This document shows positions 33,390 through 42,429 of a stretch of DNA of 64,000 bases, piece by piece. Source of the stretch: Bremia lactucae (lineage: Eukaryota > Oomycota > Peronosporomycetes > Peronosporales > Peronosporaceae). The position numbers and the translations under genes were made by a program. A model generated the notes under the pieces. It worked only from the letters and a program-made list of their open reading frames with translations. It did not search any database and was not told where the DNA came from. The DNA is taken from contig NC_090610.1 in NCBI RefSeq assembly GCF_004359215.1, positions 4,304,248 to 4,368,247 of the forward strand, given 5' to 3'. The first letter of the stretch is position 1. Each line of letters starts with the position of its first letter.

Positions 33390-33609
33390 AAGAAAGCCAG
33401 TAATATATAGAAGATCGTACGTAGAAAACTTAATATATTAATACAATTTTACTATTTATCTTATTAACCTTAAGTCTAGATTTTTAAGCTGAGTTCTCTT
33501 AGCTTTGTAAGAAAACTCTCTCTGTACCTTTGTGTACATGTAGTTTCAAGGTACACCTCCTTAACTTTAATCAGCGTAGGTTAACTAGTACCGTTGTTGC
33601 CTCGTTACA
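33390..33609 (+). repeat. Second partial LTR end in tandem
   Basis: It repeats the 3' half of the preceding LTR with divergence (cttagctttgtaagaaaactctctctgtacc; ends CCTCGTTACA at 33609). It therefore forms a head-to-tail partial LTR duplication upstream of the LTR at 33624. Confidence 0.5.
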
Positions 33610-33623
33610 CGGTAGCATATATG

Positions 33624-34051
33624 TGTAACGGGGCACTACTAACTTGTACTGCTTCAGTACAAGTCCACTTCGCACTGCTTCAGTTCAAGAAGTGCCTCAC
33701 GTCACTTCACGTACACAAGTACGTGCTCTTTAAAACACTTCTTCAAAAGAGATTTAAATTTTAAAACTGTATTTAATAAGATTATGTTCTTCTGTTTTAA
33801 TCTTTTCAATACTAATTTAATTATAAACTAATACAAAACCTGTAATTAAGTCTTATCTGTCTCTCTCTTTGCGCGCGTCCAGCGCTGACTAAACCGCGGA
33901 GAAAAGATATAATGGTCTATATCTACCAATGGATAAGCTTTTAGAATATAACTATGTAAAGTAATATTCTTCAAATATTATCTACCTTTTAGATAATATA
34001 TTATTAACAACCTTTAAGTGTTAACTTCATGTAACGATACACCCCGTTACA
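33624..34051 (-). repeat. LTR, 3' LTR of minus-strand gypsy element IV
   Basis: It starts TGTAACGGGG and ends CCCCGTTACA, 428 bp, of the same family as 21585, 26190, 37106 and 43773. The adjacent tcacctctcccttt is, in pol sense, the purine tract AAAGGGAGAGGTGA ending at the LTR. Confidence 0.8.
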
Positions 34052-34067
34052 TCACCTCTCCCTTTGA
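34052..34067 (-). other. Polypurine tract of element IV
   Basis: On the minus strand this reads caAAGGGAGAGGTGA immediately before the LTR start TGTAACGGGG. The equivalent tract at 26640-26655 reads TTAAGGGAGGGGTGA. Both place pol on the minus strand and make the plus-strand ORF antisense. Confidence 0.7.
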
Positions 34068-34168
34068 CGACAACAGCTGTGACTGTCATTGGATAGAGTG
34101 GTCACTATAAGACCACTTTATTAAATACGATGTTGATTGGTCAGATTCATCATTTTTAATTCTATTGC

Positions 34169-35939
34169 ATGGTTAACGAGTCCATGCGGTATTCGTGTAG
34201 CGCGATGCCTTCGACTGCGGCTCATGCAGCCGCGGGCGACGCATTATTGTCTCTTGCGGCAGACGTGCCGTCTGCCGTAGTATCGTCTTCTCCCGCAACA
34301 CTAGATGTTGTGGGTGCACGTGGTGATTTACCACGTGAATGCGATTCCCCTTTGGAGGTCGACTTTGAATTCGAGTCGGATGAAATGGCCGCCTCGGTGA
34401 GAGTGGAATAGTCGCTGAACGTCGATAGGCGACTGACTATGAGCCTTCGAATGAGGGGGGCTCTATCGGATAGTCGTGCTGATAGCGTTCGCTATAGCAT
34501 GATTGGTCCCGACGATGATGATATTTCCTCATTGCCAGCGCCATCTTCCGTGCGGTCACCCGAACATAATGACGATGGCGTAAGCCATCGTAATAAAAGT
34601 CCATGTAGTACCCATTCAGGGGATCGTAGACACTAAAATGTCTCATCATGCCCCCGTGAAGATGCCGTGGCTTTTGCTCGCGCAGCTAATTGATAGCTTG
34701 TCTGGAGAGACTACTCCTCCCAATAAATAGTACTTTTTCATTGCGACAAAGCTACATGGCCTTTTTCCGACGCGAAGAACTTTCGCGCTGAGGAAGATTT
34801 TTATCTCGATGCTTTTCTTAAGCATCGATGGTTTAGTGGCAACAACAAGCGAGATAAAGTCTCGCTGATGCAAGACTGGAACGCGTTCATTCGTTATATC
34901 GAAGACATTGGACGCGAAGCCTGGCTTTAAAGACTTAAGCAATTCGCGTTAAGTTTGCGAAACGAACTCCAACCGGTGCAAGGTATAAATTGCATCAATT
35001 GTCACGTGAGGCAGGACTTCCATGCCTCACGTGCGGTGATCCCTGTCTGTATTGTGATGACAACACGAAGCGAGTAAAAGAGGATGTCTATTCCCTTTCT
35101 TCGCCCTGGAAAAGGCTCGCATCTCCATCGAGATCCGCGATGGGATTGACGTTTTGCAATTGATTTACATGAAACAGAGGCGCGTGTTTTCCGATGGACC
35201 TTCTTATCCAGCGGATGGGGCTCGTCATACTGACGGACGAGTCTCTCGATGTAAGTAATTAGCTGAGAACGAGGCTCTAAGCTGTCGTGTGAAGGTAAAT
35301 AACCGCGCCAGGGAAAGAGATAACTCGTTCGCTGCCCCTGCACATCACGGAGGTTTTAAATACGTTACACAAAGAAACGTTGACCACCGTGGGAATCCAC
35401 CAATGGTTGTGGCAGGGGAGGAAAATTTAGATCCGACACATGTGTCGGATCTAGAGTCGAAGATCGATAAACTCGATCACTTCCTCCATGAATTGGAGAA
35501 GGGACTTGATCACGAGCGCGGTATGCTTCGCTCGTTGAAGCAGACGGTGCAGGCTCAACACATCGAACTGTTGGAAGACTGTTCGAAGAGTGCGAACTCC
35601 ATGTTGGAGTACGAACGGAAATTAAAAGCTCTTCGTGATGAGCTGTCGTCCACTCTTCGTGATGAGCAGTCGTCCGATCATCGCGGTTTTGAGGATCTTC
35701 GGACCAGACATGATAACCTCCAGATTCAAAATGAGAATCTGGTTTGTGATCACAAGAATCTTTTCGAATTCTTGAAAAGGGTGGTCAGATCCGTTCTCGG
35801 AAGAAACCGCGTGCTGATGTTATGGGTGGAGCCGACCAACAAAAACCGTAGGAAGCGTTCGCATCCTACGCGGCAATTCTATAGTGTACGCATTGCCTCA
35901 TCGATGCAGTACAAGAAAAGGTCAAATGAACTTGGGTAG
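34169..35939 (+). pseudogene. Antisense extra ORF of element IV with C-terminal coiled coil
   Basis: The ATG at 34169 opens with HAAAGDALLSLAADVPSAVV and an acidic stretch (SPLEVDFEFESDEMAAS). The shared central block is at about 34650-35000. A 216-codon open frame at 35289-35939 is rich in heptads (LESKIDKLDHFLHELEKGLD; LKALRDELSSTLRDEQSSD), predicting a long coiled coil, followed by a basic tail (NKNRRKRSHPTRQ). Two or more shifts break the N-terminal half. The last part overlaps the integrase GPF region encoded on the other strand (about 35860-36070). Coiled coil plus basic tail suggests oligomerisation and nucleic-acid binding, but this is inference. Confidence 0.6.
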
Positions 35940-36734
35940 TAGTTTGTTGCTACCTGCATTAGTGACTACACGCTTAGTAAGTTTACCGTAGAGAGTAGTA
36001 CTAAGTCATTAATTTTTAATGAAAGAACATCTGCTCTTCCATGTTTGTCTGCATTCCGTTTCTGCCGGTACACTGCGTTAGCAATGGAAACCTGAACGAA
36101 ACGGATTACCGATTCTCGAGCCAGCAGAAGTTCTTATGCCGACTCTTTTGTTCTGTCTTTATCAGTGCGCTTTAAGCGCACTGGCATGAGATTTATCTCA
36201 TCTTTGATGTCGAAGCAATTGACATCGACATCATTTGCGTCGTTGGTAACTTCGACGCGTGATGTGCATATACCAGAAGTGGTTTTTCTCGTGCGAGCCC
36301 CCCTCCCCTTAAACTGGAGGATCCCTCTTATTGGGTGGGTATGCGTGGATGGCGTTAGCCGTTCACGAAGACTGGTGTATGCGTTGTAGGCGTATGCACT
36401 GAATTATTGATGACGAATTCGACCATCGGTGAAAGCTCGCTCCAATTCGGATACGATTGGACGTAACCTCGAAGTATCTCTTCGAGAAAGCGATTGACGC
36501 GTTCCGTCTGACCATCTGTTTCTAGGTGATCAAAAGTTGACATAGTCAGCCGTGTTCCGAGAGATCTGAATACGGATTATTAGATTCCGTCGTGAAGCGT
36601 GGATCTGTTTCCAAGACAAGTTCACGGGGTAAATCGTGGTCTTTGAATACCGTGTCGATAAAGACACGGGCACAGCCCGGAGCCGTGATCGACTGTGGCA
36701 GCAAGATGTACCATCTTGCTGAGTCTGTCTACAA
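35860..36734 (-). pseudogene. Ty3/gypsy element IV integrase, minus strand, cut at the N
   Basis: The minus strand reads VDRLSKMVHLA and GCARVFIDTVFKDHDLPREL (core), TDGQTERVNRFLEEILRGYV (36543-36355), then DRQ..NADKHG-type linker and a GPF module near 35960-35870 (GNAYTIELPRRMRT). Stops are present. It is close to the element I integrase at 6.0-7.1 kb. It stops at the single N at 36735, where unrelated gag sequence begins. Confidence 0.75.
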
Positions 36735-36735
36735 N
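36735..36735. other. Single ambiguous base at a sequence-type junction
   Basis: Left of the N is integrase coding sequence (minus strand); right of it is gag coding sequence of a related element. The switch at exactly this base suggests an assembly or polishing join rather than a real junction. Confidence 0.7.
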
Positions 36736-37092
36736 AGAGTTTCGGGACGACGCGTTTGCGTCATCCCAGGTACAGGGGTCTGTACCTGTTGTAATCTCAA
36801 CAGTTCCGCCTGTTGAGAGCCTTGCTGATTCAGCAAGGCTACTTTTTCCTTCATCTCGTCAAGTTCATGTTGTATGAACTTGGCGACGGTTGAATGGAGG
36901 GCATCTCTGTCTAAGTTGGACAGTAATGCCAGGATTGCATCGTTTCCTACGGATGAACTCATTCGTTCAACCGCACTCCTTTCTATATCACTTAGAAAGG
37001 AGTAGCTTTCAGGGGAAACGTGATGCGTATTCCCACTACCATCTAACATGTCCATGTTAAATGTGGGAAATGTGGTCCTTGGACGGACTACA
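36736..37092 (-). pseudogene. Gypsy gag N-terminus, minus strand
   Basis: From an ATG at 37055 the minus strand reads MDMLDGSGNTHHVSPES and SYSFLSDIERSAVERMSSSV, then a heptad-rich HELDEMKEKVALLNQQGSQQ. It is the same protein as at 43720-43351 and lies just inside the 5' LTR at 37106 with the primer-binding site between. It is open until the assembly N. It is the real (sense) gag of this LTR family, which shows the plus-strand ORFs are something else. Confidence 0.7.
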
Positions 37093-37105
37093 AAGTGCTA
37101 CCAGG
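37093..37105 (-). other. Primer-binding site of the 37.1 kb LTR element
   Basis: On the minus strand CCTGGTAGCACTT follows the LTR directly. TGGTAGC is also how the initiator-Met PBS of yeast Ty elements begins. Identical words occur at 42047-42059 and 43760-43772. Confidence 0.6.
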
Positions 37106-37653
37106 TGTAACGGGGCACTGCGACTTGTACTGTTTCAGTACAAGTCCACTTCACACTGCTTCAGATGTGAGTGGTGCCTCTCGTTAGGTGACGTACACTG
37201 TACGTATAGAGGAAGACTTCTCTTAAGGCAAGTTAGCTTAAGAGTGTAAAATGAAAACTGTATTAATATAGTTAAGTGTCTTGTTAATCTATCTTTGTAA
37301 ATGTTGTCTTAACTATAAACTAATACTAAACATGTAAATGAATTCTTATCTATCTTATCTAGTAACTCTCTTTGATTACTTCTACAGCTGATTAGTCTGC
37401 GGAATAAATAGACATAATGGTCTATACCTATTTATCGATAAGAATTCAGNNNNNNNNNNNNNNNNNNNNNNNNNNNNNNNNNNNNNNNNNNNNNNNNNNN
37501 NNNNNNNNNNNNNNNNNNNNNNNNNNNNNNNNNNNNNNNNNNNNNNNNNAAATTACTATATAAAGTAATTTTCTCCAAATATTATCTACCGTTTAGATAA
37601 TATTAATTAACATCTTTTAGTGTTAATTTCATGTAACGATACACCCCGTTACA
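37106..37653 (-). repeat. 5' LTR with a 100-N gap inside
   Basis: It starts TGTAACGGGG and ends CCCCGTTACA. The N block at 37450-37549 falls where the 26190 copy has only about one base (attcag|g|aaattac), so the real LTR is about 450 bp. The right end abuts an integrase ORF of another element at codon level (FFWPRM). Confidence 0.8.
37450..37549. other. Assembly gap of 100 N
   Basis: One hundred N in a row, the usual placeholder for a gap of unknown size, inside an LTR. Confidence 0.99.
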
Positions 37654-38071
37654 TACGCGGCCAGAAAAACACACGAGAAATGGCCGCGAACGTCTTCTCG
37701 CGACCCAAATGACCACCAGCTGGAGTGTCATGAAATTCATGCACCAATCGTGCGCGGAGGTCGTCATCAGCAGGGATGACGACGCGCGGTGGGTCGAAAA
37801 CGTCCATTGTATAAGTCAGCAGCGGACCATCAAGCGCGGAACGCTTGATGTTATCACGCGTTGGTTTCGTCAACTTCGCGAGTGAACCCTCACTAGGGTG
37901 TCGAAGGTTATTGATAATTCCCGTGTAGAATGAATCGTTCGCATATGACTCAGCGATTTGAGTCCGGATTGACAGCTCAGGTGTCGAAATCATTGCATTG
38001 AGCCCCTGCTCAGCACAGCATAAACAAATGTCGTCGTCCTCGTCTTCAGCACTGCCTGGCTGATGACCCAT
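37654..38071 (-). pseudogene. Gypsy integrase N-terminus, interrupted by an LTR
   Basis: The minus strand reads an RNase H-integrase linker (LNAMISTPELSIRTQIAES; GIINNLRHPSEGSLAKL) and the start of the H2C2 zinc finger (EFHDTPAGGHLGREKTFAAI), ending FFWPRM exactly at the LTR. The two Cys of the finger and the whole catalytic core are missing. An in-frame stop near 38076 separates it from RNase H. Confidence 0.85.
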
Positions 38072-38077
38072 GTCACG

Positions 38078-38641
38078 TCAAGGATCATAATCGGGACGTC
38101 GAGAAAGCGCGTCAGCAAGAATGTTGTTCTTGCCGGGTTTGTAAAAGACCACGAAATTATACTCTGAGAAGTATGACAACCAACGTGCCATACGCTGGGA
38201 CAAGTGGGGAGTCTTGACGGCGGTACGCAATGATGCGTGATCTGTATAGACCGAAAACATCTTCTCGCCGAGCAAATATACTCTGAACTTGATCAGCGCG
38301 TAGCGCATAGCCAAAAGTTCCTTGTCATGTACCGGATAGTTTCTCTCTGCAGGTTTCATCTGCCGTGACTGAAAGCTCACGACGCGCTCTCGGCCCTCAT
38401 CGTCAAACTGCATGAGGGCACATCCAATTGCGAAATTTCTCGCATCACAGACGACGTGAAATGGCTTGGAATCATCAGGCAACATCAGCACTGGTGCTTC
38501 AGACAAGCTCTTTTTCACAGAGTTGAAGGCAGACTGATGTTCAGCTTTCCATGACCAAACTGCGTCTTTCTTCAGTAGAGTCGATAGTGGCTGGATGAGC
38601 TCTGCAAAGTTCTTCGTATACTTATGCAAGTAATTGGCCAA
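38078..38641 (-). pseudogene. Gypsy RNase H domain
   Basis: A 187-codon open frame. It covers the RT connection (MANYLHKYTKNFAELIQPLS) and RNase H (FHVVCDARNFAIGCALMQFD; ERNYPVHDKELLAMRYALI; FSVYTDHASLRTAVKTPHLS; FYKPGKNNILADALSRRPD). The acidic residues of the RNase H fold (D in VVCDA, E in DKELLA, D in YTDHAS and ADALS) are present. One TAA (LR-stop-WLGL) near 38650 separates it from the RT. It is part of the same near-intact pol as the next entries. Confidence 0.85.
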
Positions 38642-38650
38642 GCCAAGCCA

Positions 38651-39096
38651 TTAGCGTAGTTCCGTTTGGTTCCTAGGCGTAGGCCAGGAATATATCGATG
38701 ACACTTTCTCGGGATCAGCACGGACACCCTCCTTGCTAACATAACATCCAAGAACTGGTATCTCGGGAGCACAGAAGACACACTTCTTCAAATTTGCGTA
38801 CAATTTGTTCTCGCGCATCACTTGGAACACCTGTTTCAAGTGCCGAAGGTGGACCTCCGTAGCGCTGAGTTGTTGCTCAGCGCGGCTGTGAACAAAAATA
38901 TCGTCGAAATAACTTGGAGCAAAATCACGTAGTGGCCGAAGCACTTGTGTCACCTTCCGGTTGAACGTTGCTGGAGCGTTCTTAAGGCCTTGTGGCATGA
39001 CTAGCCACTCCCAAAGCATCCCACTCGGTGCGCTGACAGCGGTGAACGGGATATCACTGTCCCTCATTAAAATCTGGTAAAACCCGTCTGCTAGGT
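38651..39096 (-). pseudogene. Gypsy reverse transcriptase palm and thumb
   Basis: The minus strand reads SAIDLADGFYQILMRDSDIP then WLVMPQGLKNAPATFNRKV and FAPSYFDDIFVHSRAE; the catalytic Asp residues (AIDLADG and YFDD) are intact. The thumb follows (CVFCAPEIPVLGCYVSKEG, DPEKVSSIYSWPTPRNQTEL). It is out of frame with the upstream RT part because of one missing T in a T run near 39108. Apart from that shift and two stops the catalytic core looks normal. Confidence 0.85.
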
Positions 39097-40059
39097 CTAT
39101 GGCGCTAAAATCTCGCTGCCGGACATGGTATCCAGTACCATGTCTTTCCGAGGAATTGGTGTTTGAGCCGGAATCGTGGAGTCATTCAACATGTTAAAAG
39201 CATGCACGATGCGCCAACCGCCGGTGGCTTTCTTCACACAGAAACTCGCGCTCGAATGTGGCGAGATGCTTTCGCGAACGTGTCCTGCCTTACGGCGGCC
39301 CTCAAAAAAATCATCAATTGCGATGACTTGGTCACGCGGTAGCGGCCACTGCCGCGTCACGCAATACTTCGATCCTGGCACGAGATCGATCTCGTGTCGC
39401 ACACCACGATCCGCTGGAAGCTCAGCGGGGATTTTCTCCGGAAAGATGTCGGCCATGTCACGCGCGATATCATAGACGGGGTTGCCCGAAGCACGAAGGG
39501 CTTCCCAAGACTGTGCCACGAAACGTTCTTCGCGCGCTGATTTGGGCTCAGCGCTCTTTGGGCGAGCCTCCAGAACTTCTCCACTAGCTGCTTCGGCGGC
39601 TGATATGATGCACACTTGCTCGATGTCGCCGGCCTTGAGGTCGTGAAGGAAATCTTTCCATGGTAGGGCTAATAGAGATGTGATCTCTGCAACAGTGCAC
39701 CGAGGGCTCGCTACCTCAACGTAGCGGCCACGTTGTGAAGACCCTTCCACATATTCAAGCGCACATACGGATTCCGTCCATAAAGTATCATCATCAACGG
39801 CGCTTGAGCGAGAATTCCGTCGTCTTGGCGACCGGCGTGCACCTTTCTTGCGTTTACGCTTTCTCGTGCGTCTTAAGCCACTGCTCGATGCTGGAACATC
39901 GCTGTCGCTGGAGGATGAAGTACCCCCCGCTAGACGTGGGAGCTCTGTCTCCACCACGGCGTTCACATTTGAATCCGCAGTCCGTTCATTCCCGTCGATA
40001 AGAGGCGGGAGCTCGTCGTCGACCGCCTCAGATGTATGTGGGAGCCTCTGCTCGACCAC
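39097..40059 (-). pseudogene. Gypsy protease-RT linker and RT N-terminal part
   Basis: A 320-codon open frame. Its first part is repeat-derived (VEQRLPHTSEAVDDELPP), then a basic stretch (RRTRKRKRKKGARRSPRRR), a spacer, and the RT start (FPEKIPAELPADRGVRHEID; TRQWPLPRDQVIAIDDFFEG; VRESISPHSSASFCVKKATG; PAQTPIPRKDMVLD). It ends by frameshift at SEILAP where EIFSAID is expected. It belongs to the same minus-strand element as gag at 41140-42033. Confidence 0.85.
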
Positions 40060-40340
40060 CTCGGTTACAATCGGGAGCCTCTGCTCGTCCGTTGTGTGTG
40101 TATGCGGGAGTCCCTGCTCGACCGCCTCGATGTTGATCGGGAGCCTCTGCTCGGCCGACGTAGTTGTACGCGGGTCCCTGCTCGACCGCCTCGATAGAAC
40201 TCGGGAACCCCTGCTCGACCGATATCCTTGTGTGCGGGAACCCCTGTTCGACCGCCTCGTTGTGAATCGGGAGCCCCTGCTCGACCGATGTCTGTGTTTG
40301 CGGGAACCTCTGTTCGACCGCCTCGTTTTGTGGTTCTATC
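40020..40340 (-). repeat. Degenerate tandem repeats between protease and RT
   Basis: Eight to ten copies of a unit of about 33 bp (consensus near cgggagcctctgctcgaccgcctcg plus a variable tail on the plus strand). In the coding frame they read alternating EAVEQGFP and SVEQGFP; the frame then slips within the array to GRAEAP. The array joins the protease frame to the RT frame. Confidence 0.8.
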
Positions 40341-41135
40341 AGTGTGACTGAACATACCGGACACAGAGGGCCATCGCTCTCTCTGTGCTGACTTCTAGTC
40401 GTGGCGAGTTCGTTCACGACCCTGACGTGAGGCCAATCGGATGGCGCAACCAACAGATGAGTGAAAACTTCACTTACGTCGTAACCGCTTCGTCGTTTGA
40501 CGGACCGAGATAGCCAGTCTATCGTCGGCTGATACCGTGACAGCCACAGTATCCCCAAGATGCAATCGAATGCATAATTCATCTCGTACACCAGAAATTC
40601 GTCATTACTTTGGAAGCCGTCAAACGTGTACGGCAACCACTGTTTTACGCGGGACACGCTGTGGTTGCCCATCAGCAAGTTTAACCACTGTTTTACGCGG
40701 GACACGCTGTGGTTGTCCATCAGCAAGTTTGACAACGATGTCACCTGGACCTTCTCGAACCTTAATTGTAGACGGGAGAATAGACAAACATGATGCTCGA
40801 AAGAAGTTGTTGGATGCACCCGGATCTAACAACGCTCGAAGTGGTCGTTTAACTCCAGCAACGATGAGACTGATAATTATCAGTCTCGAATCATCGCGCA
40901 TGGTGGTGGCATTGAAGTGAGTATGTATCACTTTGAGGCTAGGAGCTCGAGGTGCCACCTGAGTACTCGGGGCTCCATTACTGCCAGTAGGGAGCCCCGC
41001 ACCTACTGGAACCGCTCGTTTTTTGGCGGGACCACCGACGACACAGTATCTCCACGTGAGACAGCTGTGTTCATGGACACCGGCGCTGATGCTCGGCAGA
41101 CGGCCGCACGGTGGTCTGTCTTGCCGCACCGATAA
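40341..41135 (-). pseudogene. Gypsy aspartic protease with DPG active site and 16-residue duplication
   Basis: The minus strand reads LIIISLIVAGVKRPLRALLD then LLDPGASNNFFRASCLSIL, where DSG is DPG. This is followed by two exact-length copies of VVKLADGQPQRVPRKT encoded by a 48-bp duplication (40635-40682, 40683-40730, one mismatch). The flap and C-terminal part (FLVYEMNYAFDCILGILWLS, RYQPTIDW) continue in a second frame at 40620-40450. Pro in place of Ser/Thr should disturb the active site. Confidence 0.8.
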
Positions 41136-42033
41136 CACTTCATCGTGTTTTGACTTCGAATTTCGCGGCCAAATTGCTTGCCGCGACATCAATAACGTCA
41201 ATTTCCATAGGCTCTGGGCCAGAGGTACGCGGGCGTTGCGACGCTGCCTGCAAGTATGACGACGCGACCGTGTAATCTTCACGAAGCGCGAGGGCAAATG
41301 CCTCCTCAAGAGTCTTAGGTTCAGCACGTGTGAGGTAATAGCGGGTCATGCCCTCTTGCATACCAAAGACAAAGACATGAACTTGTGAAGCCATGTCAAT
41401 CGGCTGCGTGGTGATACACAAAGCAAGATGTCGCGTCTTCTGTACGTAATCGCGCATCGACAGCTTGCCCTGTCGAAGTGAAAAGAAGTCTGCGCGCAAG
41501 CGTGACTCATCTTGAGGGGGCTCGAACGCCAGTCGTAAGTCGCGCTGGATATCGTCCAGCGTGGAGAATGCCAACTCGTTTACAACGAGCTTCCCAAGAG
41601 CCCATTCTTTGGCTTTACCAACAAGCCGAGACAGTAGGAAATTTACCTTGGCCGTCGGAGCGTCAATCAACCTTGACGCTATGGCGATATCAATCTCCCT
41701 AAGCCAGCGATTAAGGGGGAGACGATCTGGACCATCACCAGAGTACGTCGACGTCTCCATTTTAATTGCATCGTAATGGGAGGGGCGCGAGGGAGTATGT
41801 ACTCGCCGGTTCGCGTCGGCGAGCTCGCGCACCATGTAGTCTTGGATGGCGGCACGGTGTTGTTCGGGCGTCGCTGTGCTCAGCAGCGACGTCACGAAGA
41901 TTTCACCCGACACCGCCGCGAGGCGGTGTAATGCCTGCCATTCTACTGTAGTGAGATGGGGAAAATCTGCATGCTCCAGCGAAACTGCTGGAGCCATCGA
42001 AGATTCACTCATATCCATCTCGAACTTGGTCAT
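41070..42033 (-). CDS. gag: Gypsy gag polyprotein (capsid; knuckle in the -1 frame)
   Basis: From the ATG at 42033 a 297-codon frame runs to 41140. It covers an N-terminal acidic part, a helical segment ([20 protein letters not shown]), the capsid core ([80 protein letters not shown]) and [13 protein letters not shown]. The stop comes just before a CCHC knuckle, [14 protein letters not shown], which lies in the -1 frame at about 41130-41090. It starts 14 bases after the primer-binding site. It is the most intact gag in the window; the knuckle frame is either a mutation or a frameshift site. Confidence 0.85.
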
Positions 42034-42046
42034 GGGAAGGACTACT

Positions 42047-42059
42047 AAGTGCTACCAGG
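42047..42059 (-). other. Primer-binding site of the 37.7-42.4 kb element
   Basis: On the minus strand CCTGGTAGCACTT lies between the LTR end and gag, identical to the sites at 37093 and 43760 although this LTR sequence is different. Confidence 0.6.
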
Positions 42060-42374
42060 TATAACGGGGTGAGAGCCCGTTACCGTCTTACACTAATAAT
42101 TAAGCTGAGGAAGCGCTGTGATTTATAGGGTAATTTTAACTCTATTTATTTGTGTTTTTGTAATTTGCAGTAAGTGCGAATATGTTCCCTAGCTCATGGG
42201 AACCACTCAAATATAGAACTAATTATTATTGGCTAATTATTGGGTCTGGCACCCCAATAATAAACCAATAATAAATAGACGCGCAGTATCCGCTATCCGG
42301 ATACTGCCTACACTTAATGTATGTAATTTTGTAATAAAATATGACTACTTAATATAATGGGTTGCTCCATTACA
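42060..42374 (-). repeat. 5' LTR of the minus-strand gypsy gag-pol element
   Basis: It starts TATAACGGGG directly after the primer-binding site and probably ends CTCCATTACA at 42374, about 315 bp. The right end is inferred only from the TTACA terminus. It contains a TATA-like AT-rich middle. No matching 3' LTR is seen in the window because the element is cut at 37654. Confidence 0.55.
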
Positions 42375-42429
42375 TATTTTGTGCTATAGTCTATATATCT
42401 TCTTGGAATGGTTCTCTACAGCTCTTTAA

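Noticed and set aside
40020..40340. CRISPR-like array
   Set aside because: Units are degenerate, about 33 bp head to tail without unique spacers, inside a eukaryotic retroelement ORF.
39848..40351. 167-codon plus-strand ORF of repeats (GSLCS-type)
   Set aside because: It is an antisense reading of the 33-bp repeat array; the minus frame links protease and RT.
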